A stretch of 8,509 nt of DNA from CAYNGH01 sp964396845. GTDB taxonomy: Bacteria; Vulcanimicrobiota; JAJTBE01; CAYNGH01. Positions 1-4,845 of the stretch are shown here, piece by piece. The position numbers and the translations under genes were made by a program. The DNA lies in contig CAYNGH010000144.1 of NCBI GenBank assembly GCA_964396845.1, forward strand, positions 1-8,509, read 5' to 3'. The notes under the pieces are model-generated. The model saw only the letters and a program-made list of their open reading frames with translations. It did no database searches and was not told where the DNA came from. Position 1 is the stretch's first letter. Every line of letters begins with the position of its first letter.

Positions 1-929
1 CGGACCTTGGATCTAATCTCTTCTTCACATCCCATCACAGGAATGATCTTATCTCCCAGGTGTTCCTTTACCTTATTAACAGCTTCCATGTCCAAAGGAT
101 TCCAGAATGCCACCAGGTAATGCTCATCTCTCATGGCAACAGGGACAGCTCTGATTTTTTTTGCAACTTTTTCCGGGAGCATCTTGGCAACCTTTTCATC
201 TATGTCTGTAAGCTCCACATCAAAATAATCCACTCCCAGCCATCGTGCAAGGGCTCGGATCATAAGTTTGCGGGGTGCCGGGTGTGCCAAAGCCTGCCTC
301 GGATCCCCTGATTCCCTGAGCTTTGATAATACCTCATCGGGAATAAATGCCATGTCCTGGAGAATCTTGAATAATGCTTCCGGGTCTTTTTGGGGACACA
401 TATCCAGCATCCGGTAAAGGTTTTCCAGGTGTGATCGGTTCAAGGCCGTGGGAGGTTTCAGCTCACGGATCCGGGCAACAGCGGTCTTTTTCTGCCTTTG
501 AAGAACTTCATCATCAAACTGATCCGCAGGGAATATAATCGCCGACACTCTTTCCCCCAAATCAGTAAAGGAGATGCAAAGAAATAACAGATAGCTCTTG
601 CCGGCGATATCCACTTTCTTGCGGTTCATGTTTTTCAAGGTGAAAACCATGGAATTCCATTCGTCGATGGGAATGGTTTCTAAAACCTCAGCTCCGTCCC
701 GGGTCAGAATATAGCTGTATGCTGACTTTTCCTCGGGGTCAAAGAGGAGTACGTCGTTGAATACATCACCCTGGCTGATGAATTTTTCGAAGGAGCGCTC
801 AACGGTGGGGGTAAACTGAAACAAAGGTTTATCTTCTATCTCAGGCTCAAATTCTCTGCCTGTAGAAATAAAATGAACCTCTTCCACATTTCCTGTCAAT
901 TGATTAAAAAGGTTTTTAAACCAGTCCAA
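1..929 (-). CDS. GspE-like N-terminal region protein with MshEN-type domain, 3' end cut by window edge
   Basis: Open frame of 309 codons running off the left edge; the C-terminus is not seen. Residues ~215-308 (from RKLMIRALARWLGVDYFDVE to the edge) match the N-terminal MshEN/T2SSE_N domain of GspE/PilB/MshE ATPases: a 'LA..LGv.Y.D' helix, a 'lPE.vA.k...vPva' segment, a 'vA..nPLD..a...v' segment and a closing 'EEEIR'. Some members of this family bind c-di-GMP. Residues ~62-133 (RDGAEVL at 78-84, TDLGERV at 122-128) resemble a degenerate version of the substrate-domain strands preceding the Walker A of PilB/GspE. The rest of residues 1-210 is not recognised. The start is TTG at 929-927: an in-frame TAA lies immediately upstream (932-930), no ATG occurs until about residue 94, and GGAGAG (940-935) stands 5 nt before the TTG. 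It follows the DsrH-like gene by 25 nt, so is probably co-transcribed. Whether a Walker-type ATPase follows beyond the edge is unknown. The family call for the second domain is fairly sure; the function is not. Confidence 0.75.
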   Translation of the reverse strand, partial: MDWFKNLFNQLTGNVEEVHFISTGREFEPEIEDKPLFQFTPTVERSFEKFISQGDVFNDVLLFDPEEKSAYSYILTRDGAEVLETIPIDEWNSMVFTLKNMNRKKVDIAGKSYLLFLCISFTDLGERVSAIIFPADQFDDEVLQRQKKTAVARIRELKPPTALNRSHLENLYRMLDMCPQKDPEALFKILQDMAFIPDEVLSKLRESGDPRQALAHPAPRKLMIRALARWLGVDYFDVELTDIDEKVAKMLPEKVAKKIRAVPVAMRDEHYLVAFWNPLDMEAVNKVKEHLGDKIIPVMGCEEEIRSKV

Positions 930-934
930 TTACT

Positions 935-940
935 CTCTCC
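935..940 (-). promoter_or_regulatory. Ribosome binding site that decides a TTG start
   Basis: GGAGAG on the minus strand, 5 nt before TTG (929-927). The codon directly before the TTG is TAA, so translation of this frame cannot begin further upstream. This supports a rare TTG initiation for the GspE-N-like gene. Confidence 0.6.
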
Positions 941-954
941 ACCGCGGCAATATT

Positions 955-1215
955 TTAAATAAAACTATATACTTTTTCCTGTTCTATCAAGTCGATCAGC
1001 TCATCATAATTAATCATTCTGGCACCGCCGGGGAGCTTGTCGATACCTCTCTTGGCCAGATCGTTTTCCACATAATAGACTTCCATCTTTCCTTCAACAG
1101 GACTTACTCCCAGGTAAACCCCGTCCTGAAGGAGAACGACCTTTGCATTTTCATCCCTGGAGGCAAGGTCCAGCCCCAGTTCAGTATATCGCTTGTCCAG
1201 GAGGTAAACAGCCAT
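955..1215 (-). CDS. DsrH/TusB-family small protein
   Basis: 86-residue protein of the DsrH/TusB family, whose members form a heterohexamer with DsrE/TusD and DsrF/TusC in the cytoplasm and in classical systems relay sulfur (tRNA 2-thiouridine synthesis in E. coli, Dsr sulfur oxidation in phototrophs). Visible family signatures are LLQDGVY (28-34), VENDLAKRGI (49-58, compare ALNEDLIARGL of E. coli TusB) and INYDELIDLI (68-77). The protein contains no cysteine, so the Cys that DsrH of sulfur oxidisers uses is absent. The frame is open to an ATG at 1233, but AAGGAG sits 5 nt before the ATG at 1215, giving a family-like MAVYLL start. It lies 19 nt after the DsrF-like gene and 25 nt before the GspE-N-like gene, all in one direction. 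Family assignment is good; a role in sulfur transfer is doubtful because of the missing Cys. Confidence 0.82.
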   Translation of the reverse strand: MAVYLLDKRYTELGLDLASRDENAKVVLLQDGVYLGVSPVEGKMEVYYVENDLAKRGIDKLPGGARMINYDELIDLIEQEKVYSFI

Positions 1216-1234
1216 AAATTCTCCTTGTATCAAA

Positions 1235-1585
1235 TTAGATGCTCACAGTAAAATGGGACTTGTTCAGAAGCTCTCTTATGGAATCCCTATCCATGATCCT
1301 GAATGGCCCCTCGATAAGTTCCGAATCGATGTTTCGATCCTCGATGGCGACTTTATCAAGATATAACGAAGCGTCAAGATACCTGAGAGCTTTTACCAGC
1401 TTGGCAGAACTGCCATGATCCAGGGGTATCAGGGCGAACAACACAGAATCGTTTGTAAAAAGAACACTGATCCTGTGTTCTTTGTATCCTGCACTCATAC
1501 CCAGGGCACACCTGAGAATATGATCGATATAAGTTTTTCCCATGGGAGTGTCTGACAGGATTATCAGGATGTTTTTCGATTCCAT
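1235..1585 (-). CDS. DsrF/TusC-family small protein
   Basis: 116-residue protein of the DsrE/F-like fold, placed as the DsrF/TusC subunit by its position between DsrE-like and DsrH-like genes and by its C-terminal half. The run LYLDKVAIEDRNIDSELIEG (74-93) aligns with the TusC pattern of a strand, a short helix carrying 'R..gld', and the closing segment ending in a hydrophobic strand (HFTVSI, compare YDVILRF in E. coli). The N-terminus has the usual beta strand ILIILSDTPMG. In TusC/DsrF the subunit is mainly structural, forming the hexamer with the other two. The only cysteine is C26, in the first helix, not at the carrier position of TusD. The start is ATG 1585 with AAAGGA upstream at normal spacing. 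It lies 25 nt after the DsrE-like gene. Confidence 0.78.
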   Translation of the reverse strand: MESKNILIILSDTPMGKTYIDHILRCALGMSAGYKEHRISVLFTNDSVLFALIPLDHGSSAKLVKALRYLDASLYLDKVAIEDRNIDSELIEGPFRIMDRDSIRELLNKSHFTVSI

Positions 1586-1610
1586 TAAAAATTCCTTTCA
1601 GATGCAGTTG

Positions 1611-1967
1611 TCACAAAGCGATGAGCCGATCCATCCTGGAAATCGCTTCTGACAGATCCGGCAGACCACCGGTCTTGATGCCGTCAAGATAAGACTTGTT
1701 GCTGTCGATTCCCCGGGCCCGGATGTCGATGTTGCTTGATATGATAGTGGCTCCCTTGTTGATGAGATCCTCAATGAGATCCCGGGGATTCTCAATCTCC
1801 TCCAGAGGAAGCTGATTTTTCATAGGGGCATATACTCCCTCGTTATAAAGAAAAACAAATACGCTGTGTTCTCTGCCAAGGGCTGCAGACGCAAGATGGT
1901 AAAGGGTTTCCATCTTTTCACCCTGATGAGGACTGCCCCCGAGAATAAAACCGAAGTTTGCCAACAT
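1611..1967 (-). CDS. DsrE/TusD-family small protein lacking the carrier cysteine
   Basis: 118-residue DsrE/TusD-family protein. The N-terminal strand-loop FGFILGGSPHQGEKMETLYHL, the YNEGVY motif (41-46, compare YREGVYNAN of E. coli TusD) and RARGI (83-87, compare LRRGV) identify it. In E. coli TusD the persulfide-carrying Cys78 lies eight residues before the Gly of the RRG motif; the same offset here lands on Ser78 (SSNIDIRARG), and the whole protein has no cysteine. It therefore cannot act as the usual thiol carrier. The start is uncertain: the strong GGGAGGG (1975-1969) is only 1 nt from ATG 1967, so the next codon, TTG 1964-1962, may initiate instead (protein one residue shorter). It is the first of three adjacent dsrE-F-H-like genes and follows the radical SAM gene region (87 nt from the end of that gene's displaced tail). 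Confidence 0.82.
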   Translation of the reverse strand: MLANFGFILGGSPHQGEKMETLYHLASAALGREHSVFVFLYNEGVYAPMKNQLPLEEIENPRDLIEDLINKGATIISSNIDIRARGIDSNKSYLDGIKTGGLPDLSEAISRMDRLIAL

Positions 1968-2054
1968 ACCCTCCCAAAAAAATACTGATATCTGTTTCTA
2001 TGCTCAACCCGAATCCCCTCTACAAGCCAACCTTTCTGTAAAAAAACTGTTCCG

Positions 2055-2228
2055 TCATTTTTTTTCAGTTTCTCCCGCCAAAATAGGAGATGGAACTCCT
2101 TTTTCGATGAACTCAAATATTCCTTTGTTATTTTTATTCATTTCCCGGTCTATCTCCTTGAATATATCCACATATTTCCGAAATTCATCTCGATCCATCG
2201 CATCATTTAGATAAAGAAAATCATCAGA
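2055..2228 (-). pseudogene. Displaced C-terminal segment of the radical SAM gene (frame broken)
   Basis: Shifting by +1 before the TGA at 2226-2224 opens a frame that runs 57 codons, SDDFLYLNDAMDRDEF through AGETEKK, to a TGA at 2057-2055. It has no start signal of its own, has well-mixed protein-like composition, and begins exactly where the upstream gene stops (the two stretches overlap by 5 nt). Removing one T from the T5 run at 2241-2237 joins both parts into one reading frame of about 450 residues. This is either a real frameshift mutation or a homopolymer sequencing/assembly error. Confidence 0.6.
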
Positions 2229-3405
2229 TATCCTGGAAAAATGCTCTGGTTCGGAAAAGATCCCAGTCCATATTCTCGCTGACCAGCCCCCGGCGTTTTG
2301 CCAGGTTCCAAATGGGAGTGCCGGGGTAGGGAAGAACGATGAAAATTTCTATCCCCTGCATTTTTTTGCGATTTTTATCTATGAAGTCGATGGTCATATT
2401 CAGATCTTTTGGGGTTTCGCCAGGAGTGCCGATGATGAAAGACAGGTTCAGGTCAATCCCATGTCGGACGCAAAGATCAATAGCCTGTTGATTCAGCTCC
2501 ACAGTGGTGCTACCGGCTTTTAAGAACTTCAGCACCTTGTCGGAACCCGATTCCGCACCAAATGCCCCGGAGATGAAGTTCATAGCCTTCAGATCCCGGC
2601 AGAGATCCTCATCCATCATATCTGCCCGAATATGTCCTCCAAAAACTGTCTTTTTGTCATATCCTCTCTGTCTAACCATCCGGCTGATCTGATTGACCCG
2701 GTCCCGGTGGCCGATAAAAAGATCATCAAAGAAATGCACATAAAATGGCTTGAAATCGGCAAAGATGGTATCCATCTCCCGAATTACATATTCTCCGGAG
2801 AAAGTCCGGTAAGTCTTCCAGATTACCTTGGGAGAACAGAAAGTGCAGTTGTATGGACATCCCCGGGATGTAAACATATAATGAAAACCGCCCCAAACCG
2901 ACTTTTCCCTGACAGGGTGGGGAAGCCGATCCAGGGGCTCAATCAGTTCCGGCCTGGAGTTGACCCGGACATGCCCTTCGCTGTCATGGTAACAAAGGCC
3001 ACTGATGGATGAAAGATTCTCCCGCCAGCAGGGATCCTTGTCCATCATTTCCACCAATTGCAGAAATACTTCCTCGCCTTCCCCGGATACTCCAGCATCA
3101 AAGACTCCCGGCAGAGTCTGAGGCAGGGCGGATATGTGATCTCCGCCGATGATGACGGGGACTCCCAATTTCTCCCGGAATTGCTCAGCCCAGGCCACTG
3201 CCACTTTCATATTTTCCGTCACCGCGGAAATTCCCACAGCATCAGGCTTAAGAGCTAATACCTCTGCAGGGGTCCTGGCCACCGATACACGGTTGCCTGG
3301 GGAATACTTCCTGACATAAGACTGAAGGTAATAGAGGCCGATGGTGGGGATGGCCCTCTGGGAAGCCTCCTCAAAACGAACGGCACTGATAAGGGTGATG
3401 TGCAT
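2224..3405 (-). CDS. B12-binding-domain radical SAM protein (C-terminus probably frameshifted)
   Basis: 393 residues. Residues 1-125 form a cobalamin-binding-like Rossmann domain: the opening MHITLIS strand, IPTIGLYYL, the LKPDAVGIS strand (52-60), IIGGDHISALP (85-95) and GEGEEVF. The radical SAM core follows. Its CPYNCTFC motif (C183, C187, C190) binds the 4Fe-4S cluster that cleaves S-adenosylmethionine; HFFDDLF, GAESGSDKVL and IIGTPGE (325-330) are later strands of the barrel. This combination marks the large B12-radical SAM superfamily (methyltransferases and other C-C or C-S bond chemistry); the substrate cannot be told from sequence. The start is ATG 3405, with AAGGAG 5 nt upstream; a longer open frame to an ATG at 3480 has no good ribosome site. 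The gene stops at tandem TGA TGA, but the natural C-terminus seems to continue in the +1 frame (2228-2055). It precedes dsrE-like, dsrF-like and dsrH-like genes in the same orientation and may act with them. Confidence 0.85.
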   Translation of the reverse strand: MHITLISAVRFEEASQRAIPTIGLYYLQSYVRKYSPGNRVSVARTPAEVLALKPDAVGISAVTENMKVAVAWAEQFREKLGVPVIIGGDHISALPQTLPGVFDAGVSGEGEEVFLQLVEMMDKDPCWRENLSSISGLCYHDSEGHVRVNSRPELIEPLDRLPHPVREKSVWGGFHYMFTSRGCPYNCTFCSPKVIWKTYRTFSGEYVIREMDTIFADFKPFYVHFFDDLFIGHRDRVNQISRMVRQRGYDKKTVFGGHIRADMMDEDLCRDLKAMNFISGAFGAESGSDKVLKFLKAGSTTVELNQQAIDLCVRHGIDLNLSFIIGTPGETPKDLNMTIDFIDKNRKKMQGIEIFIVLPYPGTPIWNLAKRRGLVSENMDWDLFRTRAFFQDI

Positions 3406-3689
3406 AGGAACTCCTTCGTTTCCATGTTTGCCCCTGCCAGGACTATGGGGCCAGATAAAATTCTCCAACCCACTGGTCATTATCCTGCCCCGGGGAAATC
3501 ACATACTCTTTTGAAAATGAACAGCCATCACAAAAGGCATCGGGCAACCACAGCTCCACTCGAATCAAAACTGATTTAGTTTGATGGCAAATTATTTGGC
3601 CCCAAATCAAACCAGTTTCAAATTAATTCACCTATTCGTTTATTCGTTGTCTGGGGCGGATCTGTTGGTTGCCAGGGGAAAACCGGCGT
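3406..3689. other. Intergenic region, no gene
   Basis: About 284 nt between the secreted-protein gene and the radical SAM gene. I find no convincing coding sequence. It holds the ATCAAA/TTTGAT repeat cluster (3564-3612), a CCCCGGGG palindrome (3488-3495) and a short direct repeat of TATTCGTT-type sequence just downstream of the cluster (about 3632-3648). No hairpin followed by a T-run is visible on the minus strand, so read-through from the upstream gene into the radical SAM operon is possible. No good sigma70 -35/-10 pair was found for the operon. Confidence 0.5.
3564..3612. repeat. Cluster of ATCAAA/TTTGAT inverted repeats with a nested palindrome
   Basis: Three related half-sites occur in 49 nt: ATCAAAACT (3564-3572), AGTTTGAT (3578-3585) and ATCAAAC (3606-3612). 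The first two form an inverted repeat around GATTT (one base of slippage); the second and third form a 7-bp inverted repeat, GTTTGAT/ATCAAAC, with a 20-nt spacer. Between them lies ATTTGG-CC-CCAAAT (3594-3607), a palindrome. There is no T-run, so this looks more like a protein-binding operator ahead of the radical SAM operon than a terminator. The regulator is unknown. Confidence 0.45.
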
Positions 3690-4646
3690 TCAATCCATAT
3701 CCATATCTTCATCAATATCAATATCGATCTCATCGTGGGATTCGGGATAGCTTATGTCTGCCTTTTCCAGCTGAAGCTGAATATACCTGATATTTGCCGG
3801 GTTCAGAACATATTCCCGGATATATTCATCCAATTCTTCACCGGTGCGGGGAGGACGGATTTCCAGATCCGGCGGGCGGATTGACTGGGCCAGTTCTGTC
3901 TTGCGAATCTGATATTCTTCTTCGGGCAACTGGTGAATCCGATCTATTTTAGAATCGATCTCCCGGACCAGAATCTGGCGGGTCCTGTCATCTTCGTGCC
4001 TATCTATTCGAAGACGCCAATCCAGCTCGACAAGATAATCCCGCTTCGCCTGTTGATATGCCTCTCCCGAGAGAGGACGCAGCTGATCCAGGATCATTTC
4101 CAGCTTTTGAATTGAGCCTGCCTGGCCAATCCGGCGGGGAGCCTTGATTGATGACCACGGAATGATACAGGGCATATATTCTGATACAACCTGCAACTGG
4201 TTCCGGTTCAATATCTCCCTCGCCTTTTCCACCTGACGTTCCAGGGACTGATGGCGGTCATATTCGTATTCATAAAGAGTCCCCAGGGCAAACCATACCT
4301 TTTCCTCGGTGGGAACATCAATCCCATCATCCATATAGATTTTTTCTTGAAGCATATTAAGCATCTCCATGGCATGAGCGCTGTCTTTTTTATATCCCAG
4401 AAATACTTCCCTCTCCAGGAGTCTTGTTTCATAAAGGAGAGGCAACAGTTTGAGCATCTGCTCCGTTGACAGCTCCAGGGATCGAATAAGATTCAAGCTT
4501 TCAAGATCCAGGTTCTTACGGGCAATCTCCGGTGGGGTATAAAAATCTCTGTCCGGTGCTGGAGATTCAGTCCCGAATGCATCTGTCCAGCCCGCAGACA
4601 GCAGAAAAACTACAAGCACAACATTAACAGCAAACAGTTTCTTCAT
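3690..4646 (-). CDS. Exported protein of unknown function with acidic C-terminal tail
   Basis: 318 residues, family not recognised. The N-terminus is a clear Sec signal peptide: KK, a hydrophobic core from about residue 5 to 18, then a probable cleavage site A-F-G at 23-25. The mature part is charged and mostly helical, with no further membrane segment. LSTEQMLKLLPLLYETRLLERE (59-80) recalls the L-T/S-x-x-Q helices of Spy/CpxP-type periplasmic proteins, though homology is not shown. A distinctive stretch, MPCIIPWSSIKAPRRIGQA (158-176), carries the only cysteine, C160. The last 14 residues are almost only Asp, Glu, Ile and Met (DEIDIDIDEDMDMD), possibly cation-binding. The start is ATG 4646 with GGGAGGA (4657-4651) upstream and an extended -10 promoter just beyond. 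It is divergent from secA and would need SecA for its own export, but no specific link is implied. A periplasmic location is likely; the function is unknown. Confidence 0.75.
   Translation of the reverse strand: MKKLFAVNVVLVVFLLSAGWTDAFGTESPAPDRDFYTPPEIARKNLDLESLNLIRSLELSTEQMLKLLPLLYETRLLEREVFLGYKKDSAHAMEMLNMLQEKIYMDDGIDVPTEEKVWFALGTLYEYEYDRHQSLERQVEKAREILNRNQLQVVSEYMPCIIPWSSIKAPRRIGQAGSIQKLEMILDQLRPLSGEAYQQAKRDYLVELDWRLRIDRHEDDRTRQILVREIDSKIDRIHQLPEEEYQIRKTELAQSIRPPDLEIRPPRTGEELDEYIREYVLNPANIRYIQLQLEKADISYPESHDEIDIDIDEDMDMD
3693..3737 (-). repeat. Low-complexity coding tract for the acidic tail
   Basis: Near-tandem GATAT/GATGA-type hexamers at the 3' end of the exported-protein gene encode the run of Asp-Ile, Asp-Glu and Asp-Met pairs that ends the protein. 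Such tracts are prone to length change by slippage. Confidence 0.5.
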
Positions 4647-4664
4647 AAAGTCCTCCCGTGGATG

Positions 4665-4673
4665 ATTATATCA
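4665..4673 (-). promoter_or_regulatory. Extended -10 promoter for the exported-protein gene
   Basis: The minus strand reads TGATATAAT, a perfect TATAAT preceded by the TGn extension that can replace a -35 element; no good -35 is seen. The expected start point near 4658 leaves only a ~12-nt leader that begins at the GGGAGGA ribosome site. It is divergent from the secA promoter, with the two -10 boxes about 50 nt apart. Confidence 0.5.
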
Positions 4674-4697
4674 AAATTTTAATCCTTATAAAAGCTT

Positions 4698-4725
4698 TTG
4701 ACAAGGGATTTTTTTGTGTTATAAT
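4698..4725 (+). promoter_or_regulatory. Near-consensus sigma70 promoter for secA-prfB
   Basis: TTGACA (4698-4703), a 16-nt spacer and TATAAT (4720-4725): both hexamers match consensus exactly and the spacer is one short of optimal. Transcription should start near 4732, giving a leader of about 115 nt before secA. This suggests strong housekeeping expression. Confidence 0.8.
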
Positions 4726-4730
4726 TAGCC

Positions 4731-4745
4731 CGGCAATCGTTGCCG
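4731..4745 (+). other. Perfect hairpin at the 5' end of the secA transcript
   Basis: CGGCAA-TCG-TTGCCG, a 6-bp perfect inverted repeat with a 3-nt loop, lies at the predicted transcription start. It could be a 5' stabilising hairpin or an operator overlapping the start site. No T-run follows, so it is not a terminator. Confidence 0.45.
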
Positions 4746-4762
4746 TCAAAGGGAGATCAAGT

Positions 4763-4820
4763 CCGGCATAGAATATATGCACACCGTCAGCCGACGAAGA
4801 CAGGGAACGGTCTGTGCCGG
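4763..4820 (+). other. Stem-loop in the secA leader
   Basis: CCGGCATAGA (4763-4772) pairs with TCTGTGCCGG (4811-4820) over 10 bp with one G-U pair. Inside it, either CGTC-AGCC-GACG (4785-4796) or CCGT/ACGG (4784-4787 with 4807-4810) can form. The secA ribosome site AGGTG (4836-4840) lies outside the stem. An 18-codon frame (ATG 4777 to TAA 4833) overlaps it. This may be a control element, but no known riboswitch or SecM-like arrest peptide is recognised. Confidence 0.4.
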
Positions 4821-4845
4821 CCAAACCGAATAATCAGGTGATATA

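Noticed and set aside
60..311. 83-codon plus-strand frame
   Set aside because: Antisense to the GspE-N-like gene, whose minus-strand frame is open for 309 codons and has domain matches.
1598..1795. 65-codon minus-strand frame with several Cys (VCRICQKRF...LCDNC)
   Set aside because: The zinc-finger look is accidental; it is a shadow of the DsrE-like gene, whose frame has clear family motifs.
1820..2116. 98-codon minus-strand open frame
   Set aside because: It overlaps both the displaced radical SAM tail and the DsrE-like gene in another frame, has no ribosome site and no recognisable content.
3406..3480. 25-codon N-terminal extension of the radical SAM protein
   Set aside because: The internal ATG 3405 has AAGGAG at ideal spacing and starts directly at the first B12-domain strand; the extension is Gly/Pro/His rich and lacks a good ribosome site.
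3488..3495. CCCCGGGG palindrome as terminator or operator
   Set aside because: Eight bases with no loop and no T-run; expected by chance in this composition.
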